From: a virus
Virus record (IMG/VR): IMGVR_UViG_3300018476_000022
Span: 1 to 39,010 of that record
Direction: 5' to 3' (one strand)
Length of the DNA stretch: 39,010 nucleotides
Shown here: positions 12,864-19,829 of the stretch, one piece after another
Position numbering within the stretch: the first letter of the stretch is position 1
Layout of the letters: every line of letters begins with the position of its first letter
The notes under the pieces: generated by a model
The model's database searches: none
The model's input: only the letters and a program-made list of their open reading frames with translations
Told to the model about the DNA's origin: nothing
Position numbers and translations under genes: made by a program

Positions 12864-13274
12864 CTAGGCGGCGGGGGTTGCGGTGTTCTCGACGGTGGCC
12901 GGAACGAGCACAGGCTTCGCCTTGCGCTTCATCGCCTTGGTCTTGTCGAAACCAGGGTAGTTCGCCTCGAGAACCCAGACGACCTCGCTCACTCGGCTGG
13001 CTGAGCAACCGGTGGCGGCGACGATCTCGTCCCTCGTGAAGGGCTCACCGGTCTGCTGCCCGAACACGAGCATCTTCGCGATGGCCTCGGCCTTCGGCCC
13101 GGAAGCGATGAACTTCCTGCCGAGGCCCTCGTTCTGGTCCTTGGTCGGACCGTCCGGACGCTGCACGCGGAACACGTGGGTCGTGTACCCGGCCAGCGTC
13201 ACCTCCTGCCACGTTGTGGGCAGGTCGGTCTTGGCCTCTTCGGCCTCGACCTTCTGCGTTGCCTTGGTCGGCAT
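12864..13274 (-). CDS. small HTH protein, paralogue 2
   Basis: The open frame begins at 13319, but AAAGGA precedes the ATG at 13274-13272, giving 136 residues (MPTKATQKVEAEEAKTDLPT...). Residues 53-101 (GRKFIASGPKAEAIAKMLVF, FTRDEIVAATGCSASRVSEV) are clearly homologous to the 11750 protein; the segment FRVQRPDGPTKDQ also matches its QRQDGPTAV. A basic, Ala/Pro-rich C-terminal tail is extra. Own promoter and terminator make it an independent unit. Probably DNA-binding; role unknown. Confidence 0.8.
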   Translation of the reverse strand: MPTKATQKVEAEEAKTDLPTTWQEVTLAGYTTHVFRVQRPDGPTKDQNEGLGRKFIASGPKAEAIAKMLVFGQQTGEPFTRDEIVAATGCSASRVSEVVWVLEANYPGFDKTKAMKRKAKPVLVPATVENTATPAA

Positions 13275-13328
13275 TTCGGCATTTCCTTTCTCGATGGGGC
13301 TCCCGAGTGGAACCCTCAATCTACGACC

Positions 13329-13352
13329 ATTCTAGCAGGCGTTTTACAACGA
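13329..13352 (-). promoter_or_regulatory. extended -10 promoter for HTH paralogue 2
   Basis: Minus strand GTTGTAAAACGCCTGC then TAGAAT (13334-13329). Just upstream, CTACA-N5-TGTAG (13355-13369) is a small dyad that could be an operator. Confidence 0.65.
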
Positions 13353-13414
13353 AGCTACAGACGGTGTAGGTCATTTGGACTATTTCTGAGCGTTGCGAGA
13401 ATGAAGGGCGTTGA

Positions 13415-13440
13415 GAAAAGCCGGCCCGAAGGCCGGCCTC
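13415..13440 (-). terminator. intrinsic terminator with TTCG loop
   Basis: GAGGCCGGCC-TTCG-GGCCGGC followed by TTTTC on the minus strand, right after the zinc protein gene stop (13444). Confidence 0.9.
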
Positions 13441-13443
13441 GTC

Positions 13444-13623
13444 TCATTCCTTCTCGGTAGCCGTCTGGCCGGAATCCTCGACAGCGGCGAGGAACTCCGG
13501 CGTGCACTTGCGGCACACCTTGACCTCGGCGGTACCGGCTGTCTCGCTGGACAGCACCCACGTCTTGACGATCGACTTGTGCTTGCGTTCAAAGCACATT
13601 TCGCACCTTGCGGCGGTCGCCAT
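13444..13623 (-). CDS. small zinc-ribbon protein
   Basis: Starts at ATG 13623-13621, overlapping the previous stop (TGATG); 59 residues. MATAARCEMCFERKHKSI and VKVCRKCTPEFL give two CxxC pairs, a treble-clef or zinc-ribbon arrangement. Such proteins are common among actinophage accessory genes. Function unknown; likely translated by coupling to the gene upstream and ended by the UUCG terminator. Confidence 0.75.
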   Translation of the reverse strand: MATAARCEMCFERKHKSIVKTWVLSSETAGTAEVKVCRKCTPEFLAAVEDSGQTATEKE

Positions 13624-13826
13624 CAGAGCCAACCCTTGCGGCCGGCGAAGCCCATCGAGCAGATGCGCTCTCCGTTGAGGTAAGCGCCTCGGCTGCCGTC
13701 CTGGTTAGTCGTGTCGAACCAGCCCTGATCGTCCGGCGTGCCAATCGTGCACACCTTCATGTCGTAGTAGTTGAAGACGGTGTCGCCAGGCTGAACCATA
13801 ACGCCGTCCTCCGTTCTGATCTGCAT
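13623..13826 (-). CDS. 67-residue hypothetical protein
   Basis: Begins MQIRTEDGVMVQPGDTVFNYYDMKVCTIG and continues FDTTNQDGSRGAYLNGERICSMGF. The DGxMxxPGDxVFNYYD pattern suggests a small beta-barrel. Own promoter (13865-13888) and GAAAGGAAA-like ribosome site. Co-transcribed with the following zinc protein. Function unknown. Confidence 0.75.
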   Translation of the reverse strand: MQIRTEDGVMVQPGDTVFNYYDMKVCTIGTPDDQGWFDTTNQDGSRGAYLNGERICSMGFAGRKGWL

Positions 13827-13864
13827 CGTTTCCTTCCTGCCGCGCTCCCTGCACGGTCAAGATC

Positions 13865-13888
13865 ATTGTACAGGGCGTTTTACAACGA
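13865..13888 (-). promoter_or_regulatory. extended -10-type promoter
   Basis: Minus strand GTTGTAAAACGCCCTG then TACAAT (13870-13865). The upstream 14 bases are identical to those of the promoter at 13329-13352, showing that the conserved block extends well beyond the -10. Confidence 0.6.
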
Positions 13889-13937
13889 AGACACCTGTCG
13901 AGGAATCATTTGCAAATCATTTCTCGGCCGGCCGGCT

Positions 13938-14095
13938 CAGCCTGGGCGTTGCGAGGTCAAGCCTGGGCGTTGCGCAGCAACAGACCGTCGTCACGGAGCG
14001 AATCGTTACGCAGGCAGAGCGCGACGGCGCAACGCGAGTCGCAAAATGCGGTCGCAAAATGTGCCCGGCCCGCGGCGCGGCGGGCGCGACCGCGA
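13938..14095. repeat. GC-rich non-coding segment related to 12172-12290
   Basis: Contains a tandem AGCCTGGGCGTTGCG (13938 onward, two copies), then a stretch with AAAATGTGCCCG and GCGGCGCGGCGGG that mirrors 12228-12260. No supported gene. GCGTTGCG also recurs near 12172, 12346 and 13390. Confidence 0.5.
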
Positions 14096-14099
14096 AGCG

Positions 14100-14357
14100 C
14101 TACGCGTGCTGAGCGCGATGGCACGTCTTGCACAGCACGATGAGCGCTGAGTGCGCAGAGCGTGGCAGCATGTGATGCACCTCTTCGGCAGGTCCACCGC
14201 AGAGTTGACAGCGCGGAATCTTCTTGCGCAGCGTCCGCGATTTCTTCTGCCATTCGGCGTTATACCATTCGCGCTTGCCGCCGTGGTTTGCACAACGGTT
14301 GCTTCCAGCGACCGACGGCCGCGAGCAAATCATGCAAGCTTTCGGTACAATACTCAC
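14100..14357 (-). CDS. HNH endonuclease-like protein
   Basis: The annotated frame could start at 14375, but that ATG lies inside the promoter; GTG at 14357-14355 is 8 nt after the TATACT hexamer, implying a leaderless message and 85 residues. Zinc ligands CMIC, CANH, CQLC and CKTCH frame the HNH core EEVHHMLPRSAHSALIVLCKTCH. The usual central Asn of HNH is not evident, so activity is uncertain. Free-standing HNH genes in phages are homing nucleases or packaging cofactors; being far from the terminase, the former is more likely. Confidence 0.7.
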   Translation of the reverse strand: MSIVPKACMICSRPSVAGSNRCANHGGKREWYNAEWQKKSRTLRKKIPRCQLCGGPAEEVHHMLPRSAHSALIVLCKTCHRAQHA

Positions 14358-14365
14358 GAGAGCAA

Positions 14366-14382
14366 AGTATAGCACGAGTGCT
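14366..14382 (-). promoter_or_regulatory. extended -10 promoter for HNH gene
   Basis: Minus strand ACTCGTGC then TATACT (14371-14366): TGC plus a near-consensus -10. Leaderless start at 14357. Confidence 0.55.
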
Positions 14383-14441
14383 CGACGGCGGAAGTGATCG
14401 GGCCACCGTCGAACACTCGGAAACGACGCTACCAGAAAACG

Positions 14442-14535
14442 CCCCTCCCGTCTACCAGAAACACCCCCGGGGGTCTGTTAAACGGGTGCCCCCGGGTATG
14501 TTTAAACGGGTGCCGGGGCGTGCTTTAGACGGGTC
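14442..14535. repeat. GC-rich tandem repeat cluster C (4 units)
   Basis: Units at 14442-14464, 14465-14488, 14489-14512 and 14513-14535 (23-24 bp), consensus CCGGGGGTCTGTTNAACGGG. The third contains GTTTAAAC. It lies in the 331-bp gap between the HNH gene and the methyltransferase; the rest of the gap (14536-14688) holds an inverted repeat CATGATGC/GCATCATG (14555-14562, 14578-14585) and no gene that I can support. Confidence 0.75.
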
Positions 14536-14688
14536 TAGTCGCCTAACACTCGACCATGATGCCGACATTGACACTCAGCATCATGACACAAGTCATGCGC
14601 TCCCTGTCGACAAGCATCAGATGCACGTCGACCAATCGTCCCACCCAGTTCGACAACGGGAAACACTCCACTCAGATCATCGGGCACG

Positions 14689-15846
14689 CTAGACATCTTC
14701 GAACAACGAGTCCTGGACGCCGAGCCGGTTCGCTCGCCATGCCTCGGTCACGTCGATCATGTACTCTCGAGTTCCGCCGACGACCTCTTGCGGGATGATC
14801 TCGCAGTCCTCATTGCGGAGGAAGCCCATGATTCCTCGGGCCACCCAGTGGGCAGGCTCAACGGAGGTGGCCTTCCCGTAATACGAGCGTCCCCGGGTCT
14901 TCGCAGCAACGATCCCACTCAGGTCGTATTCATCGGGCAGGCCCATCAAACGAGCAGCCTCAGCGTGTGTGAACCCTCGAGGACGAATGGGGTGGACGTG
15001 ATCATCCATGAAGCCACCGGTTACCACACCGGGCGGCGCATCCCATTTCCACCGCCAAGCCGTAAACGGACAGCGGATCGCGTCAGACCTGCCGATGTGC
15101 CCTTCGAAGCCCATCTCTCTCGCCACCGGCAATGCCTCATCGGCGGCTCGGCCCTGCGGCCAGTACACCTCAGCGAGTGCGGCTAACCGCTGCATGCGAG
15201 GCGAGTTCGACCAGGAGTACGGTCCGCTTGACTCAACGCGATCAACCAGGTCGCCGATGATGTCCTTCAGCGGGCGGGCGTACCCTTTCGCGGGCGGCAT
15301 AGCCACCGGTCCCGCCTTTGTTGCCACGAAGAAGTACCGCGGCCGATTCTGAGCACCGCCGACGCTGAGCGCGTTCAAGAACACGTGCGTCAAGTGCCAG
15401 TCGACCCCCGTGCCCTGCTCAAGCCGATCCCTCAGCATGAGCATCAGCTTTCGACCCTCACCGCTGCGGCCTGCTCGCTGAACGGACTCGAACATGACCA
15501 CATCAGGGTTCAACCGCACGCCCATGTCGATCAAGTCCCACATGCAATGGTTCTGACGAGCCTCGGCGCCAGACGATCCACCTTCGCGGAACTTCGGATC
15601 TTGCGTCAAGAGGCTGAACGCTGAGCAAGGCGGGTTACCGAACAGAACGTTGATGTCGCTCGCATGAGGCCAGTCGTCGGCGTGGCCAGCGGACGTCTTG
15701 GGTCCACCGAACAGCGCCAAGTTCATGCGGTAAGCGTCCAGGCCGAACTTGTCTGGCTGTTCGACCTTGTGTGTAATCTCGAAGCCGGCCCGCCTCATAG
15801 CCACCGAGAAGCCGCCGGCGTAGTCTTGACACGCGTATGCCTTCAT
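14689..15846 (-). CDS. C5-cytosine DNA methyltransferase-like protein
   Basis: A 385-residue protein. MKAYACQDYAGGFSVAM at the N-terminus is the SAM-binding motif I region; GNPPCSAFS (Cys74) is motif IV with the catalytic Cys; VVMFESV (Glu120) is motif VI, usually ENV; AQNRPRYFFVA (166-174) is motif VIII; HAEAARLMGLPDEY is the late motif X area. It would methylate C5 of cytosine in DNA, possibly masking phage DNA from restriction. A short target-recognition region (about 225-290) suggests relaxed or unknown specificity. No restriction gene is adjacent. Confidence 0.85.
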   Translation of the reverse strand: MKAYACQDYAGGFSVAMRRAGFEITHKVEQPDKFGLDAYRMNLALFGGPKTSAGHADDWPHASDINVLFGNPPCSAFSLLTQDPKFREGGSSGAEARQNHCMWDLIDMGVRLNPDVVMFESVQRAGRSGEGRKLMLMLRDRLEQGTGVDWHLTHVFLNALSVGGAQNRPRYFFVATKAGPVAMPPAKGYARPLKDIIGDLVDRVESSGPYSWSNSPRMQRLAALAEVYWPQGRAADEALPVAREMGFEGHIGRSDAIRCPFTAWRWKWDAPPGVVTGGFMDDHVHPIRPRGFTHAEAARLMGLPDEYDLSGIVAAKTRGRSYYGKATSVEPAHWVARGIMGFLRNEDCEIIPQEVVGGTREYMIDVTEAWRANRLGVQDSLFEDV

Positions 15847-15869
15847 CTGACTCCCTCGTTAGATACAGC

Positions 15870-15933
15870 TCGAGCCGGAGCCGGCTCCTTTGTCAAACGG
15901 GCGAACGGACGAGGGAACGAGGCTCCGGCTCGA
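15870..15933 (-). promoter_or_regulatory. long inverted repeat upstream of methyltransferase
   Basis: Perfect 13-bp arms (15870-15882, 15921-15933; TCGAGCCGGAGCC) with a 38-nt loop between the HTH paralogue 3 stop and the methyltransferase ATG. It may terminate the upstream gene or attenuate the methyltransferase. The loop carries a perfect TTGACA on the minus strand, without an obvious -10 at normal spacing. Confidence 0.5.
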
Positions 15934-15940
15934 AGTTGGG

Positions 15941-16288
15941 CTACTCGGTAGTGGCTTCGCCGTTCTCCGACGGCGCTGCAACCTTGGCGCGAGTGGTGCC
16001 CATGCCGAGCACCTTCGCCACCTCAGCCACACGGCTGGGCGAGCAACCAACGACTGCTGCGATCTCCTTCCGAGACATTTCGCCCTTCCTCAGAAGGTCG
16101 GCGATGGCATCTCCCTTCGCGCCACCAGCCGTGAACACCCGGCCCTTGACGGCGAGCGCCTTCGACCCGTTGCGGGTGTCGAACGGTCCGTCCTCACGCG
16201 GCGGAGCCTTCGGCTTCGGCTCCTTCGCTGTCTCTTCAGCAGCCACCGCTTCCATCGCGGCTTCGCTGCCACGTGCCTTTGTCGCCAT
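15941..16288 (-). CDS. small HTH protein, paralogue 3
   Basis: ATG at 16288-16286 follows AAAGGA by 6 nt, so the second Met of the open frame is chosen; 115 residues. After an Ala/Glu/Lys/Pro-rich N-terminus comes GRVFTAGGAKGDAIADLLRK then MSRKEIAAVVGCSPSRVAEV, homologous to paralogues 1 and 2 but lacking their QRxDGPT segment in the same form (PFDTRNGSK instead). Own promoter; sits between the methyltransferase and replication genes. Confidence 0.78.
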   Translation of the reverse strand: MATKARGSEAAMEAVAAEETAKEPKPKAPPREDGPFDTRNGSKALAVKGRVFTAGGAKGDAIADLLRKGEMSRKEIAAVVGCSPSRVAEVAKVLGMGTTRAKVAAPSENGEATTE

Positions 16289-16328
16289 CTGCATTCCTTT
16301 CGTCTAGAGCCACCGTTGTGGCCTTCTC

Positions 16329-16346
16329 ATTCTACTACAAGCGTTA
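16329..16346 (-). promoter_or_regulatory. -10 promoter for HTH paralogue 3
   Basis: Minus strand TAACGCTTGTAG then TAGAAT (16334-16329), same family as other promoters though the TG of the extended -10 is less well placed. Confidence 0.55.
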
Positions 16347-16443
16347 CCAGGATGCCAAAGAACGAGAGTGCTTTGTTTCTGCTTTTCAGAATCAATGTTT
16401 CTAAACTTTCGATGAGTCAGTGGACTTCAAGCCTCCGCGCTTG

Positions 16444-16489
16444 CTAGGGTGAATCCGAGGCCTCACGGCCCCTAGGATTCATCCCCTAG
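16444..16489 (-). terminator. hairpin after helicase gene
   Basis: CTAGGGTGAATCC (16444-16456) pairs with GGATTCATCCCCTAG (16475-16489) with small bulges; 49 bases past the helicase stop. No strong U tract. The 16347-16537 interval has no gene that I can support. Confidence 0.5.
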
Positions 16490-16537
16490 ACGCATGCGCC
16501 CCCGTAAGGTTGAGCGAGTGCGGAATGTACCAGGATT

Positions 16538-17695
16538 TCAAGGTAGTTCGTCTTCGCGCCAGTAGTACGCGGTGGTTCGACCTTCCTTGACGACCCGGAT
16601 GAGTCCTCGTGCAAGCAGATCGCGCAGGTGGATCAACCATTGCTCGCGACTCATCTTTGGTGTCACGCCCTGAAGACGTACGGCTGCCAGTACGGTGGTT
16701 TGATTCGCACCCGGGTCATCACGCAGCACTCGCTGAAATGCCTCCTCAACGGTGGTTTCATGCTGCCGGCGTCGTTCGGCATACGCCTCACCCGGCACGA
16801 GGTGTTGTAACATCACCTCGAACTTATCGGCTCGCGCCATGATGTCTATCGAGGGTTCAGCCGTCACAATGAACCTAAATGGCGTATCGCCTCGACGATA
16901 GTGGCCACGCCGGTCTTTCGCCACCGTCATCGTCACAAAGCCTGATCGCCCCTGCGAGAAAGGCTGGTCGTCTTCATGCCCGATCGACCAGACAACACCG
17001 GTGGCCACCGCGCGCTTCCGCTTCGACCCCGATGAGAACAGCGGGTTATCATTCGCCTTCGTCGCATGGTCGATCAAGCATACAGCCGGGCCGGCGTCAG
17101 CCATCTGCCGCGCGACATTCCGCAACCAGGCGGCTACCTCACCATCTCGATTCTCGTCGATGCCATCTAGCGCGACGGCTTCACCAAGGGAATCCAGCAC
17201 GATCAAGGACGGATTCATGCTTTCAATATGCCGAGAGATAAACGGCATACCGGCAGACATTGGATGCCAGCCGGGCGACCAGACGTGCATGTACTGGTTA
17301 AGCAGGTCCGCATCGAACCTCGCCACCTGCGCCTGGAACCGACGGATGATTTCCGTTGCATCCGTATCCTCGTAGTTGATCCAGAATACGTGCTTCTTCT
17401 TGTACACCTCGAGCCACGCTGCATGTAATGCAATCAGGCTCTTACCGGTCCCGTCTTGACCGTGCAGCATATTGACCGAACCGGGATAGAACAGACCGTC
17501 TGAAATCGTTGGTTCGTTGATCACCACGTTACCTCCAAAGTGAACGTGTTCAGATTGCCAATCGAACTCCATCCAGGGCCGCATGAGTATTGCGCTAAGA
17601 GCGTCCAACATCTCATCCGGCAGAAAGCCGCGCCGCTTACGCAGTTCATTACGCAGCTGGGTAACATGATCGTCTAACTCCACGCTGACCCCCAT
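16538..17695 (-). CDS. RepA-like P-loop helicase/ATPase
   Basis: A 385-residue protein with Walker A GQDGTGKS (79-86), VFWINYED (103-110), Walker B LIVLDS (164-169) and CLIDHATKA (206-214), the layout of RecA-fold AAA_25/RepA-type hexameric helicases of plasmids and phages. The C-terminal 80 residues (AFQRVLRDDPGANQTTVLAAV ... LARGLIRVVKEGRTTAYYW) form a winged helix. It follows the primase-polymerase gene and is most likely the replicative helicase. Confidence 0.82.
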   Translation of the reverse strand: MGVSVELDDHVTQLRNELRKRRGFLPDEMLDALSAILMRPWMEFDWQSEHVHFGGNVVINEPTISDGLFYPGSVNMLHGQDGTGKSLIALHAAWLEVYKKKHVFWINYEDTDATEIIRRFQAQVARFDADLLNQYMHVWSPGWHPMSAGMPFISRHIESMNPSLIVLDSLGEAVALDGIDENRDGEVAAWLRNVARQMADAGPAVCLIDHATKANDNPLFSSGSKRKRAVATGVVWSIGHEDDQPFSQGRSGFVTMTVAKDRRGHYRRGDTPFRFIVTAEPSIDIMARADKFEVMLQHLVPGEAYAERRRQHETTVEEAFQRVLRDDPGANQTTVLAAVRLQGVTPKMSREQWLIHLRDLLARGLIRVVKEGRTTAYYWREDELP

Positions 17696-17737
17696 TCTCC
17701 CGCGAGCAGCCAGCCGGCGGGAGGATCAGCCTAGCAC

Positions 17738-18634
17738 CTACAGCCGACCACGGAGAGCGCTGCGGATCGTCTTGTCCACCTCACGCTCCGACAGTCCGAC
17801 GCTGAGCCCGGCACGTCTAAGTTCATGCTCAGCATACGACGTGCCATGATCGTCACCCTCGAGCACGTTGAAAAGCCAGTATGCCACCCGGTTCAGCGTA
17901 GCATTGCGCTCGCCTTGGTGCGCCTGCTCCATCTGCCGAACCATGTGGTCAATGATTTCACGCCGGCCGCCAGCACCTCGAGTCCATGTCTTGCGATCAC
18001 GCTCGAGAGCGTCAAGCAGTCTCATTACATCCGTCGGGGGCCTTACGAACAACTGGACTAGCCACGAGGGCATGATAGCCGGCTCGCGATCGTCTGCTAC
18101 CTCATATGGTGAACGCTCCCAGCGTGGCCGATCCATGTCCATGTACGGTGGCCCCTCCGCTACGCTGGGTGGCGCGATGACATACGAGCCACCGGCTCTC
18201 ACGTCTATGTTCACGCCCAGCATGCTCGTCGAAGGGCCAATCTCCACGCCCTCGGGCTGCACGAAGTACAGGTGCAGGCCGTTGCCGGCTGTCACCACGG
18301 TGTAAGTATCGATCCAGGCACCGTCGTTGAACATGTCGAGCATCTCTTGCCACGAGTTAAGGCCAGGCTTCTCAGCGGTTGTCCGATCACGGTTCAAAAT
18401 CAGACCGCCGAGGTCTAGGTCGATAACGACCAGATCGCTTTGCCCGGTCCATATCCCGATGTTGAAGTCCGGGGTCTGGCCCCACCATCGCCTAATCGTA
18501 GGTACGTCAACGGTGGCAGCATAGACGCCCGAACGCGTGGCGGGCTCCTTGCGCCCTGCCCTGCACGGGAACACGTACCACCCTCGTTGAGCGTACGACT
18601 GGGCTGCGAGGCTCAATCGGCTAGGATTGTTCAC
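17738..18634 (-). CDS. primase-polymerase (PriPol, AEP) domain protein
   Basis: A 298-residue protein, GTG start with GGGAGG 5 nt upstream. The N-terminal 160 residues match the bifunctional DNA primase/polymerase domain: WYVFPCRAGRKEP, AATVDVPTIRRWWGQTPDFNIG, LVVIDLDLGG (Asp72, Asp74), TAGNGLHLYF (His121) and NIDVRAGGSYVIAPPS (Asp144). The C-terminal part (about 205-298) is helical. No family A, B or C polymerase is encoded, so this enzyme with the neighbouring helicase probably founds genome replication, helped by host polymerase. Confidence 0.87.
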   Translation of the reverse strand: MNNPSRLSLAAQSYAQRGWYVFPCRAGRKEPATRSGVYAATVDVPTIRRWWGQTPDFNIGIWTGQSDLVVIDLDLGGLILNRDRTTAEKPGLNSWQEMLDMFNDGAWIDTYTVVTAGNGLHLYFVQPEGVEIGPSTSMLGVNIDVRAGGSYVIAPPSVAEGPPYMDMDRPRWERSPYEVADDREPAIMPSWLVQLFVRPPTDVMRLLDALERDRKTWTRGAGGRREIIDHMVRQMEQAHQGERNATLNRVAYWLFNVLEGDDHGTSYAEHELRRAGLSVGLSEREVDKTIRSALRGRL

Positions 18635-18655
18635 GCTTGCCTCCCTGCAAGTACG

Positions 18656-18693
18656 AGAGAGCCACCGGCGTTTGTCGCCACCGGTGGCTCTCT
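18656..18693 (-). terminator. intrinsic terminator
   Basis: Perfect 13-bp stem AGAGAGCCACCGG/CCGGTGGCTCTCT (18656-18668, 18681-18693), a 12-nt loop, just past the tiny membrane gene. The primase gene downstream therefore depends on read-through or a promoter I cannot identify. Confidence 0.8.
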
Positions 18694-18697
18694 TACG

Positions 18698-18784
18698 TTA
18701 TTCTGTTCGTTTACCGGCCCACCAGACGACGAGCCAGATGACGATGATCCATGCTACGCAGGCGAAGAACACCGTCCAGTTCAT
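18698..18784 (-). CDS. 28-residue membrane peptide
   Basis: ATG at 18784-18782 overlaps the stop of the preceding gene (ATGA). It encodes MNWTVFFACVAWIIVIWLVV then WWAGKRTE: one Trp-rich transmembrane helix with a positive C-terminal end. It ends 5 bases before the terminator. Tiny coupled membrane peptides occur in phage operons; role unknown. Confidence 0.55.
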   Translation of the reverse strand: MNWTVFFACVAWIIVIWLVVWWAGKRTE

Positions 18785-19563
18785 GACTCGATGGGCACCC
18801 ACACGACATCGCAGTCGAGAATCTCCGTGCTCTCGTCAGCGAGATGGTCGAGCCCTTCCGTCGGACCCCGCCACTCGTCGGGGAAGAAGCGCCCGGTGTC
18901 ATCGTCCCCGACCAGGATGTCGAACGTGACCTTCGCCCGCTTGAACACGCGCTTCATCTCCCGCCGAGACTGCAACGGAAAGGTCATGCCTCGCGCCATA
19001 TCCTCCACGATCTGGTCGGCCTCGCTGCACCATTCATACCGCTCGCAGACCCAGGCGATCAACTCACTCGCCCGCTGGGTGTCGTAGATATGGCGCTTCC
19101 GGACGTCCTCAGCCGCGTAGCACTCGCTGCGGCTCCAGTCCCACATCGGAATGGCGAAGGCGTCTGACCAGTCGAGTTCAATCAGCGCCTTCGTGTCCTC
19201 ACCACACTCGGGCCACACGCTCTGCTGGTCATCGCGCCACTTGTGCATGGCTTCGTCGAAGGTCTGCGCCGTGTAGTACCCGCCTGGCGCCTGTAGCCAA
19301 TACTGAAAGCCGTTGAACCTGAAGTTCACATGGCAATAGTGCGAAAGCATCTCGCACCAATCACTCTCGCTGCCGGTGCCCCGCTCGTTGGCTCGAGCCA
19401 TCAACTGGATGACCACCGCCATGTCCGTCACATACCTCTCACGAGCATCCAAGGCTTCGAGGTACTCAGTATGCGTCAGGTCGGTTCGCCAGTCCGACTC
19501 GTACTTTGGCGGAGGTGCGGGCGAGAGCACCTCGATGGATTGCGTTTCCAACGTTACCTCCAT
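18781..19563 (-). CDS. hypothetical protein, about 260 residues
   Basis: The open frame reaches 19632, but ATG at 19563-19561 (MEVTLETQSIEVL) or the in-frame TTG at 19551, which has GGAGG 5 nt upstream, are better starts. The protein is acidic and Trp-rich (DWRTDLTHTEYLEALDARE, YCHVNFRFNGFQYWLQAPG, DAFAIPMWDWSRSECYAAED), with VTFDILVGDDDTGRFFPDEW near the C-terminus. I do not recognise the family. Last large gene of the 20061-18698 operon. Confidence 0.65.
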   Translation of the reverse strand: MEVTLETQSIEVLSPAPPPKYESDWRTDLTHTEYLEALDARERYVTDMAVVIQLMARANERGTGSESDWCEMLSHYCHVNFRFNGFQYWLQAPGGYYTAQTFDEAMHKWRDDQQSVWPECGEDTKALIELDWSDAFAIPMWDWSRSECYAAEDVRKRHIYDTQRASELIAWVCERYEWCSEADQIVEDMARGMTFPLQSRREMKRVFKRAKVTFDILVGDDDTGRFFPDEWRGPTEGLDHLADESTEILDCDVVWVPIES

Positions 19564-19590
19564 AACGTGGTGTCTCCCGTTGAGGCACCC

Positions 19591-19665
19591 GACCCGGCCC
19601 TGATCAGACGTGGAGGGACGTCCCACCCGCACTCGCCCTACGGCGTGGTGACCAGGGCCGGGGTC
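19591..19665 (-). terminator. long hairpin between 19668 and 19563 genes
   Basis: GACCCGGCCCTG (19591-19602) pairs with CAGGGCCGGGGTC (19653-19665; one bulged G) over a 50-nt loop, immediately after the stop at 19668. Attenuator or terminator. Confidence 0.45.
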
Positions 19666-19667
19666 GG

Positions 19668-19829
19668 CTACTTCAACGGGCGCGACCTCACCGGGACTTC
19701 AACGTCGAACTCCCGAATCTCAAACCGTAGGCAGCGGTGCATAGGGCGTTCCTTGTCCTTCTTCGCAGCAGCGAAGTTCAGGGTACGACCACACTCAGAG
19801 CACACGAGGACCGACCACTTAGGTACCAT
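19668..19829 (-). CDS. 53-residue zinc-ribbon-like protein
   Basis: ATG at 19829-19827 overlaps the end of the preceding gene by 11 bp. The product MVPKWSVLVCSECGRTLNFA ... RPMHRCLRFEIREFDVEVPV has CxxC (10, 13) and HxC (31, 33), a small zinc site. No clear ribosome site; translation is probably coupled. Function unknown. Confidence 0.6.
   Translation of the reverse strand: MVPKWSVLVCSECGRTLNFAAAKKDKERPMHRCLRFEIREFDVEVPVRSRPLK

Noticed and set aside
14358-14375. ATG at 14375 as start of the HNH protein
   Set aside because: It overlaps the TATACT promoter hexamer, so it would not be in the transcript.
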